Part shown: one piece after another, positions 10,409 through 22,499 of the stretch
Layout: every line of letters begins with the position of its first letter
How positions within the stretch are numbered: the first letter of the stretch is position 1
Source of the DNA: Haberlea rhodopensis
Taxonomy: Eukaryota > Streptophyta > Magnoliopsida > Lamiales > Gesneriaceae
Length of the DNA: 64,000 nt
Direction: 5' to 3'
NCBI GenBank assembly: GCA_907163345.1
Contig: CAJQUN010000489.1
Span: 1 to 64,000, forward strand
Program-made: the position numbers and the translations under genes
Notes under the pieces: generated by a model
Told to the model about the DNA's origin: nothing
What the model saw: only the letters and a program-made list of their open reading frames with translations
Databases searched by the model: none

Positions 10409-11358
10409 TGTACACTTGTGTAGAGCCTTCTCGGGTGGCAACACAACGAAGGGGATAAAGTCCTATACACATCCCATATTTTGGAAAGATACGAACGGGC
10501 ACCAAACGGTAAAATGTATTTGTACATTTTGGATTATGCATTGTGATTTCATGTGCATATTGGATGCTTGGTGCATATTATGGATAGTCGTTGTTATACT
10601 CGAGTGATGATTTTAATGCTTTGGCCGCTGTCATTTGAAGCGATGAGAGAATACTTACCGCTGTCATATCATAGCGAGGAATGAATATTTGCCGCTAATA
10701 TGTTGAAGCGAGGGTAAATGCCGCTGTCACGTTAAAGCGAGGTTATTCGATGCCGCTGATATGTCGAAGCGAGGGGTATTAGTTCCGCGGTCATGACAAA
10801 GCGATGTGCATTAAAATACACCGTTATAACAAGACTATGATGGGTGATTAGTGTGGGTGGGTTGAATATATGTCATGACATTTGTGGAACCGTATTATAA
10901 TCCATTGATTATGATTATGAGTTATGTACAGTGACAACCAAAGGGAGCGTTTTAAATGCATTGGAATACAGGAAGTGCTTTGTATTTACGGTTTATGCAT
11001 TTACACATTATAATCATATTGTTGTGAGTATGGATTATTATATGCTCATGGTTTTGAGGTTGTTCTTGTAAGAGCTTTTGGCATGGATGGCTAAGGCGAG
11101 TTTGATGCAATGAGCTGTGTGAGGAGTGATACTGGTATAGCAGGACATGAAATCTTTTGCATAGTTTCTACACACGTTAGAGTAAATCTATAGCATTTAC
11201 ATTCATTTTGTAGGAATGTAGCTAATTCCTTTTGGAAGTTTTATTTTGGCACTGTAATCCTTAAGTTCAAAGCATCAACATAAACCCTTATCCTCTGATG
11301 AATGCATGTTAGCTCTCTTAATGCACTTAATACACACTTAAGATAGCGAGATCTTACA
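10409..11358 (+). repeat. family-X LTR, 3' part (copy 2)
   Basis: This is a diverged tandem duplicate of copy 1. It carries GTGTAGAGCC...GTGGCAACACAACGAAGGGGATAAAGTCC, the ACGAACGGGC / CGGTAAAATG motif (10491-10517), a hairpin array (about 10620-10800), GTGACAACCAAAGGGA, CAGGAAGTG, and an end at GAGATCTTACA. Copy 1 has the same landmarks in the same order about 0.95 kb upstream. Confidence 0.72.
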
Positions 11359-11380
11359 CCCACTCTGAGCAATTTTCACA

Positions 11381-11383
<3 letters not shown>

Positions 11384-11451
<68 letters not shown>
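11384..11451. repeat. (TA)n microsatellite, ~34 units
   Basis: An uninterrupted TA run is bordered by two near-identical 21-bp sequences starting CCCACTCT and ending CAATTTTCAC, at 11359-11379 and 11470-11490. Confidence 0.95.
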
Positions 11452-11456
<5 letters not shown>

Positions 11457-11490
11457 GATTTAATACATGGCCCACTCTAAGCAATTTTCA

Positions 11491-12423
11491 CTATTATTAT
11501 ATATATCTATACTATATTTAATTTATGTGTCTGCTAATTTACGTTATGCCCTTTCTAATCATACAAATTATCATCACACTTATCATATAAATTATTATCC
11601 TAAAAAAAATTTATTAAATTTCAAAAAAAATTAAATATAAAAACATTGTATAATCATTTCATAATAAATTAAAAAACATAAAATCAAAGTAAAAAATAAT
11701 TATAACAACATTTTACAATAAAAAAAGTGACCGCAACTCGTATAGAAGAGGACTAATATATAAAGTTGGAGCATCACTAACTCTTCTGTTTATTTATGTA
11801 TTCTTTCTTAATACCTTTATATAAATAGCCACCTTCAATATTTTCATGTTTTTTTCCAATTTTCTAAAACATTTCTTTCACTACGCTATAAAAACACTTA
11901 TTTCATCTAATAACCTTATTAGTTATTAATAATTTTAAATTTTAAAAATTTTCTACTAATTATATAATACATATTGTATTATTATTAGAAAAAAATAACA
12001 AAAATTTAAATAAAAAAATTACACCAACACAATATATTATTGTTTATATTCAAGTTAATATATAATGCATATAGCGTGTGTCAAAAATCACTAATATTAG
12101 TAATATATAATGTGAGAACGAGCCATATATTGGAATACAATATCAATCCATATTAATTTATATAAGTGTTTGGAGAAGATTGACGTATATATTCAATCAA
12201 ACTTGATTATTTCTATTGTTCATATAGTATGTTTCAATTCATTAAGATTAACGATTAATGATTGGTAGTTATTCTAGCAAATAATACTATTCCACTGTAC
12301 AACACAATAATGACAACAAAAAAATCTAAAAACAAACAAGAAATTTTAAATTATGAGATTATTACACTATATATATAAACTACTTTTCCCAGGAAAAAAA
12401 AAGCAGTGATTTTTTATTTATTT
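11491..12423. other. AT-rich intergenic sequence
   Basis: It is strongly AT-rich with poly-A/T runs and no ORF with recognisable coding character. It forms the 3' flank of the minus-strand gene that ends at 12424, whose polyadenylation site would lie here. Confidence 0.6.
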
Positions 12424-12897
12424 TTATTGAAGTAATGTCTCACTTCTTTGAGAAGAACTCCTCCAGAAACCAGTGCTGTAAAATTTGTCCCACATCTCCT
12501 TCTCCAGTTCGAGCACTTCTGTATTATCCAACCCTGATTCGAAAGCATTAACAATGGCCACGGGATTTGATACTGGATGAATCTGCGGCACCTCATCGCA
12601 GCCACATTTTCGTGGCGGCGGCAGCCCTTTCTTCATCAGCCTGCGGCGGCGCTTACGCCTCAGGGCCTTCCGGCACAGCCCTGCGGGCACCTTGTACACA
12701 GCCAGCACAAGGAGGTTGACGAGCCCGCACGGACAGCAGCAGCACACCGCCGCGCATTCCGCAGTAGTCCCGCCCACCACCTCCGCCAGCCTCACCTTCT
12801 TCAAGCCACCCCTCGAAGAATGGTCTGAATTCTGCAACAGCGGCTGCCGCCTGTCCACCATTGAACCCGGCTGGAGCAACACGATTTGCCTCGTCAT
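12424..12897 (-). CDS. conserved plant protein of unknown function, Cys-rich with basic tract
   Basis: This 157-residue single-exon ORF differs sharply in base composition from its AT-rich surroundings. I chose the Met at 12897 (MTRQIVLLQ) because the upstream in-frame extension to 13026 looks untranslated and hydrophobic. Features in order: basic/polar N-terminus; a cysteine cluster CAAVCCCCPCG at residues 48-58; a short hydrophobic stretch NLLVLAVYKVPAGL (61-74), possibly membrane-associated; a strongly basic run RKRRRRLMKK (81-90), possibly a nuclear-localisation or charge anchor; CGC at 98-100; and an acidic C-terminal helix-like segment NTEVLELEKEMWDKFY (125-140) followed by a Ser-rich tail. 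I recognise the GGTTAECAAVCCCCPCG block as common to plant proteins of unknown function, but no biochemical role is known to me. It is the only convincing host gene in the window, with transposon-derived repeats on both sides. Confidence 0.85.
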   Translation of the reverse strand: MTRQIVLLQPGSMVDRRQPLLQNSDHSSRGGLKKVRLAEVVGGTTAECAAVCCCCPCGLVNLLVLAVYKVPAGLCRKALRRKRRRRLMKKGLPPPRKCGCDEVPQIHPVSNPVAIVNAFESGLDNTEVLELEKEMWDKFYSTGFWRSSSQRSETLLQ

Positions 12898-13982
12898 TTC
12901 GACTATTTCGATTTTCTTTTCCTTAGTTACGCTGTTTTTCCAAATCCCAATTCTTACCCACGCGAACACAGCAATCTTAACCTGCCCAAACCATTCAAAG
13001 ATTAATACCTGGAAATTAAATGTCAAAATATTTCATTGCACAAAGCGGAGAACAAGCGATGTGCCATGATCAGTGGGAAGGTAGAATCGGCGGCGGGGAA
13101 ACAAAAAAAAAAAAAAAACCACGGCCAAAGTTGGGAGGAGGACGGGTTTTTTCCTTCTCTTGCTGGATAATTTAAGGAGTCCTCCAAAAAGACGGAGCGT
13201 TTCACTCGGAGTTTTGACAATTTCAACGTATCTAATAAACGGTTCCCCATATTTATCTAAGTTTATTATTATTATATAATAAAATTTATATAAATTAATA
13301 TTCGATAAATTAATAATTTTTTTAAAATAATATTTTTTTGATCACAATTTAGATCAGTTTAAAAAATTAGTATTTTTAATAAATTAATAAGATAATAAAT
13401 TTTAAAAATACCCTTATATAAATCTATAGCCTGGTTGATATTGTAAATTAATAATTTTTTAAAATTATAAATATAATAGGACAATTTAGTAAAATAAAAA
13501 TCTATAGTTGTTTGTTTTTCTCAAAATTTAAATCTAGATTCGATCTCTGACTTTTCTTATTGCATTCAAAAGCTCTTTCGTAGTATTCTCAAACTGCAAC
13601 AAAAAAAAAACGTGAAGAGCTATTGCCGATACGAGTGTTTTCTTTCGCGTGATTGGTGGTGGTACCAATTAATTGTCCCCAGCTTAATCCGTAATATGTT
13701 TTTCAATGACACTAATCATAATTTCTCCCAAGCTTTTAGATCTCTGAACATTAATCATTTTCCTCCGGATAATCCAACAGGTGATTGACACCTATTTTAT
13801 TACGGTAACCGAGATCGTTAATCATATTCTCAAGCTCATGAATACTTTATTCGGAGGTTGGTTCATTTAATTTCCTTGCAGCTGAGTCACTTTTTAAATT
13901 TGATAAATTATTAATTTATAGATTAATTAATATCTCTTTAAATTAATAAATTTTCATGATTCTAACATTATTAATTTATAAA

Positions 13983-13985
<3 letters not shown>
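12898..13985. other. 5' flank of the minus-strand gene and AT-rich intergenic DNA
   Basis: The first ~350 bp upstream of the start codon are less AT-rich and would hold the promoter and 5' UTR (an A16 run lies at 13103-13118). I cannot pick out a secure TATA box. The rest is AT-rich without coding signal. Confidence 0.45.

Positions 13986-14042
<57 letters not shown>
13986..14042. repeat. (TA)n microsatellite
   Basis: A continuous TA run of about 28 units. Confidence 0.95.
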
Positions 14043-14045
<3 letters not shown>

Positions 14046-14650
14046 CAAGAGAGATTTTGTCTTGTGTTTTTTGATGCTACGGCTTGAGGAAGAATGTTTA
14101 TGCTACGTAGAATATTTGACATCAGTTGATATGATTTCTGAAAGACAATGTTCTTAAGCACAATATCTAACTAACATATTAAGGAAATTATTATTATTGA
14201 TTTGTGGAATATTTCATCAACATCAATTGTATATCAATATTTGATATACCACAGTGCAATGTTCAGGAGTAGCATCAAATTATCCATGGGTGAGCAAAAA
14301 GCGTACTGGTTAGAGTTTTGATAAAATCTCGAATCAAACTAAGGTTATCGATTTACAAAATAGACCAAACCAAATTATTAATAATTACAAACCGACCTAA
14401 ATTTTCGATTTGCAACACTAGCCAATAGTTTAATTGGCACCAAGGTACTTTCAATAGCACAAGTTCGAGTTCGAGTCCCTCCTTTAGCACCCTCCCCAAA
14501 TATTGTAGAAATTAATCAAAGAAAAAAAAACGTGATTGGCTCTGCAGGATATGATTCGGATGATTGATTTTATATTTTGACTTTTCAGATAAAATAATAG
14601 AATTATTTCAAAATATAAGTAAATTTTATAAAATGGTTATTAAAACAAAA

Positions 14651-14653
<3 letters not shown>
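14043..14653. other. AT-rich intergenic sequence, no gene seen
   Basis: Short ORFs only. No protein domain, RNA gene or terminal repeat is recognisable. Confidence 0.5.

Positions 14654-14712
<59 letters not shown>
14654..14712. repeat. (TA)n microsatellite
   Basis: A continuous TA run of about 29 units. Confidence 0.95.
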
Positions 14713-14716
<4 letters not shown>

Positions 14717-15124
14717 TACTGGTTGGAGTGAATGGTGAGATAATAATGATTAAAATTATGAGATTGTCATAAATAATATAGTGTGATAAGTTATATGATG
14801 TTTGGTATGATTTTAAAAATGTGGATTAAATTTTATTATTTGGTATAATGACTAAATTGCCCTCAAGTTTGGGAGCGAATTTCTAATTTTTGGGATTATG
14901 TTGTAGGAAATAAGTAAATTCTCGGAAGAATTTCAAATTTGAATGTCAAATTTTGGAGCAATAATTCCGATGCTTTTGTTGATCCTCGAATACTTGGAAA
15001 GAGCAAACAAATTGTGAGAGGGGGCGAACAATTATCCTACCAAAGTTCCTCCGACCCTTAAAGTAGAAAAAAAAAGAGGAAGGAAAAAAATATTACCGGA
15101 AAGTTTATATACCTGAAAGGAAAG

Positions 15125-15460
15125 TACATGACAAATGACTGTTGCTTTACTAAAAATTATAATCGATGGTAATGGTGCAACTCTAATCTTTAAACTGTAT
15201 AGCAGCCCAAGTGTCACGATTCGATCGTTTCCCAAGTAAGGACAATTATTGTATTCCAGTAACTCCCATCCCAAGAATTGCACTGCCTTGCAATTCATGA
15301 GAATCAAACACGTGACCTTGACACGATACCGATTGTAGGATCAAACGTCTGACGTTTTACCAAAAACTATAACTGGTGGTAACAATGCAACCTTAATCTT
15401 TAACCGTAGAGAAACACAAGCGTAACAATTCGATAACTCTCCAACCAGTGATTTTTATCA
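15125..15460. repeat. degenerate tandem pair, unit ~210 bp
   Basis: Two stretches (about 15135-15240 and 15345-15450) share, in order, TTTACTAAAAATTATAA or TTTACCAAAAACTATAA, GGTGGTAA / GATGGTAA, a TGCAAC-TAATCTTTAA segment and CACGATTCGAT / ACAATTCGAT. They look like two diverged copies of a repeat of unknown origin. The rest of 14713-15991 shows no gene. Confidence 0.55.
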
Positions 15461-15991
15461 ACATGAAGTATGGCGAAAAATAACATATCCTTGTTTACAC
15501 TATACCTAGTTATCCATATCATCCAGATAAATCTAATTTTTTGTTTGGAGGAAATATCTTGGCTTTTTCGAGATATTTAATGTGTTTTCCAGAATATGGA
15601 TAGCGATAGATGATAACACGTTTAGATTTGTTAATTACTCAATACTTTCAGGTCGGTGGGTCATCAACAATTTTTACTTTAAAAGTTGGAAAAAAGTTTG
15701 TATACTCTTAATTTTTTGAATCTATAATTTGGTGAAATATATTTTCAAAATGTGATAAAATCAGTATACTGAATATGATTATTGGCACATTTATTCTTCT
15801 ATTTTGATATATTCATTTTGATAAAATCAGTGACTTGAAATATTATGAAATCACATAAGTTCGAGAGACTATAGATTCAGACTATTATTTCAGATTTGAA
15901 TCCACTATTTAAGCTTATATCCAAATATTGATATATTCATTGAAAATTAATGTATTATATGTTAATGCTACAGGTTGGATTATGATGAATG

Positions 15992-16634
15992 TGTTGGGGC
16001 AAGCTAAACAACAATTCCCAAATTAATATGTAAACCTCCACCTAAACCAATGAAGCACAAATATAGAGCAATATAATGATAACCAATCAACACGATATTT
16101 TTAACGTAGAAAACCCCTTCAACTTGAAGGGTAAAAACCACGAGGCCTACGAGACCTAATCAAATCCACTATAATCAAAGAGATATGAGTTTTTACAGCA
16201 GCTAACCAATACAAATGCTCACCAACTTAGAGCAACAAATGATTCTCAACAATCAATACAAGAATCAACAACCAAGAACAAAAGTTTGGTAAGAAATCAC
16301 CAAAATTCATAGCTATTGTTCCATCCACCAGATCCGCGTTTTCGGAGTTCCAAAACCAAAACCCACTAATCATAATGAAGATCGATGAGTTGTGAATGTG
16401 CAGTCCAAATTTCAGCAAATTTGGACCACGAATGAGCCTCTGATCGTCGCCTAGAAAAAAATCCGCCAGGAATGGGTTTTGTTCAAAATGCTACGGCCTC
16501 TCTATTTCTTTCTCTAGTGCAAAAAAAGAAAAATCTGATGCTTCTTTTCTTTCCTTTTTCTTTTAAAGTCAAGGATTGATTTAATGGGCTTCAAAAAACC
16601 ATGGGCTCTTGCTAACATTGGGCTGGATCCAACA
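15992..16634 (-). repeat. 3' LTR of the Tork-like element
   Basis: This 643-bp copy of the repeat at 56355-57006 has the ends TGTTGGGGC and GGATCCAACA on the plus strand. The two copies share CACAAATATAGAGCAATATA and ACCCCTTCAACTTGAAG but have many substitutions and small indels. Confidence 0.93.
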
Positions 16635-16650
16635 AATCTCCCCCTCTAGC
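16635..16650 (-). other. polypurine tract of the Tork-like element
   Basis: On the minus strand this reads CTAGAGGGGGAGATT immediately before the 3' LTR. Confidence 0.8.
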
Positions 16651-16686
16651 CCATGAGTCGAGGGAGGAGACGTTGCAACAAGTTCG

Positions 16687-17603
16687 TCACTGCAAGTTGA
16701 TGCCGGCCATCCCGGCACACAGCTTGAGCTTCTCACGAGACACCACTTTTGTCATCATATCAGTTGCATTCTTATCAGTATGAATCTTTTCAAGTTCAAG
16801 CAACTTAGAGCTCAAAACATCTCTAATCCAATGATACCTTACATCGATATGTTTTGATCTACCATGAAAAATTGCATTTTTAGCAAGATGAATAGCACTT
16901 TGATTATCACAAAATAATGCATACCTCGCCTGAGTGAATCCAAGTTCATGCACAAACTTCTTCATCCATAGCAACTCTTTGCAAAGCTCAGTAGTTGCAA
17001 TGAACTCAGCTTTTGTGGTAGATAAATCAACACATTTTTGCAACTTGAATTGCCATGCTACAGCTCCCCCCTGCAAAGGTAATCAAATAGCCTGAAGTAG
17101 ATTTCCTTGAGTCCAAATCCTCGGCCAGGTCTGAATTTGTATAACCAACAAGCATAGGCTTTTCAGACCCAAAACAAAGTCTCAAATCAGTAGAGCCACG
17201 AAGATATCTCATAATCCACTTCACTGCAAACCAATGATCCCTACCCGGATTAGATAGAAATCGACTAACCGTGCCAACTGCATGAGCTAAATCTGGTCTC
17301 GTTCAAATCATAGCATACATTAAGCTGCCCACAACTGATGCATAAGGAACTTTTGCCATGTCTCTCTTCTCTTCATCAGTATAAGGAGACTGTTTACTGC
17401 TTAACTTAAAGTGTGAAGCAAGAGGGGTGCTTACCACTTTAGCATTATCCATGTCAAAACGTCGAAGTACCTGCTCAATGTATTTTTGTTGAGACAACCA
17501 CAATTTCTTGTTCTTTCTATCATGAGTGATCCAAATTCCAAGAATTTGATTTGCTGGTCCTAAATCTTTCATTGCAAAAGATTTAGAAAGTTCCTTCTTC
17601 AAC
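16687..17603 (-). pseudogene. Tork-like RT C-terminus and RNase H
   Basis: It continues the pol gene interrupted by the LARD at 17609. From 17602 downward the sequence reads KKELSKSFAMKDLGPANQILG, then STPLASHFKLSSKQSP and ASVVGSLMYAMI, which is the RT thumb/connection. After a stop near 17303 RNase H follows: MKWIMRYLRGSTDLRLCFG, SDLAEDLDSRKSTSGYL (17224-17027), then a frame change near 17070 and QKCVDLSTTKAEFIATTE, CDNQSAIHLAKN and RSKHIDVRYHWIRD (to 16687). Stop codons and the frameshift make it non-functional. Confidence 0.9.
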
Positions 17604-17608
17604 CTGTC

Positions 17609-20058
17609 TGTAAGGACCCCAAGCCCTTAACCCTTAATTAGAGTATTAACCACTATGTGTGGCACATGCTTTCAATAAAAAGTCAATCGGGAAGCTCAGA
17701 TGATACTTTACCATTGAATGGCAATTACAAAATTTCTTTAATATTCAACATTAAGATCATCTCTACCCACAATTAGACTCACATGTTCGCCCTTTACCAT
17801 CCCCTTGGTGCCACTTTTTACATGGTAAACTTTTATAAAAATTTGGGCAGAGTCTCCCCATAACTAGAGCTATCCAGAAATGAAAGCACAACACATAATA
17901 TAATTCCCGGCCAGGGAATACACAATACTCAACAGAACACAGAACACAAAGTAAATTCCCAGCCAGGGAAGACACCACACATAAGACACAATACACCCAT
18001 GACTCTCATATCATTAGCAATCATACTCTTAATTGCATGCAACACAAAATGAAAGAGAGAAAGGCTCATGCCTTTATATACAATCCATATACAAGTATAA
18101 TCGTGCTCACATGCGAGCATCATGAATATGTATATAATCCTCAGGTGTATATGAGTACTCTATACGATACCGTGCTCCATCAAGCCCTGGTACCATGATC
18201 CTGGGAGTACATCAAATCAACAGCTCGAGCCCAGCTCCACAGCCATCGATGTACCTGTTCACCTGCCCCAACAGAGACAGCCCCCAACGGGGTGAGCATA
18301 CCAATACACAAAATCCCATAATCACAATAATGAAATTCATAATTTACAACACAAGTAAATACTAATGAATTTTAAATGATACTCCCTGGATGTCAACATT
18401 CTCATCCGGGATTCCGTGTACTGTCCCTGTTCTCACAATCATCAAACTCATCAAATCTCATAAATCAGTAAATCAACACATTGATTTAACTCATAGCATG
18501 CCTGGTTCTCAAGTATCAATAATTAATGATTCCAAATTCATTATACATACAAATATTGATATCTCGATATCTAACACTGATTTTCAACTTTGCTACCAAT
18601 CATAGATAGCTCAAATGCCTAGCATTTATTTTACCAATTTTCCATTTCACTTAGACATCTTACATGTCTTACAATGAATACATGATCCCACGATCATTCC
18701 CAGGCATCTCAAATGCCCTACCCTTTATTTTACAAATTCTCATTTATACTTAGACATCTCACATGTCTCACAATAGTCATATAAACCCAGTACCCATACC
18801 TCTTATAAGGTCATACTACTCTAGTACTACGCACACTTGTGGCAGCGATATCAAGACTAGGTCGTTCCATAGTCATATCGACACATATATATATATATAT
18901 ATATAGCCATACCCACAACCATCTAATGCAATTACAACACATTATGCATTTCACAATTGCTATCACATAAAGTAATGCTCGTACGTCACACGTACCTCAA
19001 ATTTCCGAAGTCCGAGCCAAACCTTGCTCGAGTTCCATGCTCCGAGGAACGATGTGCTAACACGATAAATTAATTCACCATTAATTACGAACATGCAACC
19101 CATGCTCAAGCACACCCAAAACCCTCAAAAATATTGTCAACACACGACAATTAACCATTATCGAAAATTGCTCAAGAACACCTTCAATAATTCGAACCCT
19201 ATCATAACAATTCGAACTCAAATAATCACTATAATTCATCAAAAACATGAATTAATCAATCAACAACAACAATAATCTCCCCACATGCCAAAGCCCCAAA
19301 TTTTCGAACCCTAACTCATCCAAACAGCATGAAAATCGAATCAATTGGCAACCAATTTCTTTGAACCACAAAGCAAGAAATTTTCGACACAAAAAGCAGT
19401 ACAAAACGCCCCAAAAACACTGGAAGAAAAGCCCCAAAAATCGTACCAAAATCGAGCCACAAAATCGGACGGAAATCCAGTTTCGAACCCTACGCTTTTC
19501 TGGCAAATCCGAGCTCAATCGCGACCAAACTTCGAATTGATGGTATGGATAGGAGCGCCTGGAAGAGACGAAGCTGGCGGCGGGTCGGACGCGCCGAACG
19601 GCGGCGGCCGAAGCACTTTTGTGCGCGGGGGTCAAAGGGGATCGGGGGTGGCCGCGGGCGAGGAGAGAGAAACGGGTGAGGAGAAATGGTTCCGATAATT
19701 AAAATCTCGGGTTCAACTGGTATTTATAGCAAAAATACCCCGAAATACTAATAGCCCCACAAATACATCATGATTCATTAAAATTATCTGTTTTCAAAAA
19801 TTCTCTCTCTAACTCAAAAACCCCCTACCGTTGCCCCCACAAAGCACCCGAGATTCTGAGTCACCCAAAAAAAAACCAACTCACAGGTTTTCACCGAAAT
19901 GAGAATACGATCTCAACCTCGGGATCCAACGATCCCCACTACTCAAATAGACGAGCCCGGAGGGCCCAACACCTCGATTAAACTCCAATTGCCACGTAAA
20001 ACCACTTTAGGGGTTATTAACACTCCGGGATTAACATCCCTAATCTCAGGTCATCACA
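17609..20058 (-). repeat. 3' LTR of the LARD
   Basis: It is almost identical to 23963-26448. Compared with that copy it lacks about 25 bp near 17980 (the AACATAAATGGGTTTCAACA region) and about 11 bp in the GC-rich stretch near 19600. It contains a GC-rich patch (about 19550-19690) and a short (TA)n at 18886-18904. Confidence 0.95.
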
Positions 20059-22499
20059 ATATCCCCCACTAAAAGAATTTCATCCTCGAAATTAACACCG
20101 GTGTATCACGTAACACCCAGGCTACACAACAACATGAAGTCATAACCTCGATTCTTGACCATATCAGAATCGTCTTAGTAAACGCGAGGATACTTACCTC
20201 ACATCAAACTCTGAAACAGAGCAACATACCAAAACCAACATATCACCCAAGAGGCAAAACATACCTCGATGCGGGTCATCCCAAAAGTCAGTCCTTCATG
20301 ACTGCAAAACAACCAATACTTACGACTGTAGATCGGACAGTCATCCTTAGTTCTAATACAACTAGTAAGAACGCATCCTGAATGACACCTCAACCGTGAG
20401 AACGTTGACCTCGTGTCAAACTCTGGAGTGGAATAGACTTCCAAATCCATCATAACGTCAAAGAGCGTCAGCACAACTCAACGCTAACAGTCCAAAAGCA
20501 GTTAGTCAACTGAAACTGCAAGGATTCGAATTGCTCCCGATTCCATCTTAGATATCATTTAAAGACATCTCTATCATGACTCACGATGTCTAACACACAT
20601 CATTACGAGGAAACATTAGTATACCACGATGTACACACACCAAACCTGGTCTCCACTTCCAAACCTTTTCCATCGAAGGAGCAGTCGCATCATTGCAACT
20701 CAATTTGGGCAACTCACGGCCACAGATTCACACAAAAGACATCTCACAAGATGTCCACCTTCGGATATTCCAAGGATCACATCCTGATCATAAATAAACC
20801 ATCGAGACTCCACAGAGTTCAAATTCTAAAAGGACATGCAATAAACCCATTGCATCCTCAACGCTTGTGTCGACAGCGACACCCAATAAATCCGAATTCC
20901 TGCCATTCCTTGATAATCCTAGGATTTAACAATCCAAACTTGGGAAGGCTATCGCATAACTCGAAGGAAAACACCAACAAGGAAATACCTTCACCCACAC
21001 AAGATAACCCCTCCTCAAAGGGAGTCAACTAACTCCACGATTGTTTCTCATAATTATCGTGCCATAGAGATTCCCAATCTCAAGGTGTTCCATATCTCTC
21101 ATCAGAGATTTAACCATCCAAAAATAGCATAACTCTATGCTTGACAAAAAGGGAATCAATAACTGGCATCCGTACACTCACCGGTATACCTGCCCAAGCA
21201 CTGACATCACATGCATACTCAATGCACTTGGTTCGGGTATCTACAACATACCCCTAAGCCCCAAACACAACTGTCAATTCTGAGTCATTCCATTGCAGTG
21301 GAGAATGATAATCGATGATCAACAACACGGCGTGATTCCCAAAATCAACACCACACGTACCAACTTACTGAATCCTTCAAAGATTCCCAAATAGGTATAA
21401 TACTACCTCCTTCCCCACAAGGGAAGTGCTATCGAACTCGAGATCCACTAGTCTCGAACCACCGTTCGGAAAAACTGGATACAATAACATCCATTGCATC
21501 CCAAGTACACGGATTTCCCAAATCGAGTCAACGACGACTTGATGACTCTCTTGTTGGCACTCCAACATTATGAGCTGTCCCAGACAAGTCTCTCAAAACA
21601 ATAGACGTATACACGTTTCAGCGAGGCATGCACAACCTCAACCTCAAATGACGTGGTGACTACTAGAGTCCACCCCAATCCACATCGTATCACCTTACGA
21701 TTTGCCAAACTTGGTTCCAACGTGTAGTATCATGGCTCCAACAAGCACACTATATCAGCACTATGATATCTGGCTAGCAAAGTGCTATCTCCATAGGTTC
21801 ATATCAAGCCCACCAACAAACCATATGTTCCATCTCGGTATGCCATACCGTACAACCGTTAGAGTAATGGGTCATCGCCCAGCATATCTCTAAAATACCA
21901 AGCACAATGGACAACCCGGTGTCCTTGCTCACTTATGATGCAATCATAATCCGTTTAGACTTATCCCACACTCTCAGGGTGGGTGTAACCATGTCTATCC
22001 TACGATACAACACAAGCGAGTAGTTTCCTCAATGACTACTCTTACCACCAATCACTTGGCCCTAGCCAAACCAACGAGCATACCCAAGGGCATCATCGCT
22101 CGACAAATATGTACCTCTATAACATGATGTGGTACATTTACCGGTACAATACATCCAATACTCCACCGAGCAAACCTGCTCGGCAAAAAGGTCTCGTCAA
22201 CTAGTGACCCAGACTCTACTATGTGCTCATCATCGGCACTCAAACTATACAACCTAATACATAACATAAATGTATTAATCATCAAAACGACGCTACACGT
22301 CTACATAGAACATCCACTATGTCATTGTCATCCGTGACGGTACCCGTCAACATATGACTTCCAATTAACATCGTCAAACATATAACGGTACATGTCAATA
22401 CACGACGTCCATAATCTCATCATCAAACACATGGCATATATATAGCAACACATAGTATCCACAATAATGCTAACACAAGTAATATGCCATACCTCATCG
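20059..22499 (-). other. LARD internal domain, 3' part: non-coding
   Basis: On the minus strand CTTTTAGTGGGGGATAT precedes the 3' LTR as a plausible polypurine tract (20059-20075). The remaining 2.4 kb has only short ORFs in all frames and none with zinc-knuckle, protease, RT, RNase H or integrase motifs. It is low in obvious internal repetition until the array beginning near 22500. Confidence 0.75.

Noticed and set aside
12577..13069. Plus-strand ORFs opposite the host gene
   Set aside because: They are antisense shadows of the Cys-rich gene. The minus-strand protein has conserved-looking composition and the plus-strand ones do not.
11384..14712. (TA)n tracts as possible matrix attachment regions or origins
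   Set aside because: They are ordinary microsatellites. Nothing in the sequence supports a specific function.
15032..15307. 91-codon minus-strand ORF near 15.1-15.3 kb as a gene
   Set aside because: It overlaps a degenerate tandem repeat whose other unit is not open in the same way, and no domain is visible.
19345..19698. Plus-strand ORF in the LARD LTR, repeated at 25721-26086
   Set aside because: It lies antisense in an LTR, differs in frame after the 11-bp indel between the two LTR copies, and has no domain. It is a chance ORF in GC-rich U5/R sequence.
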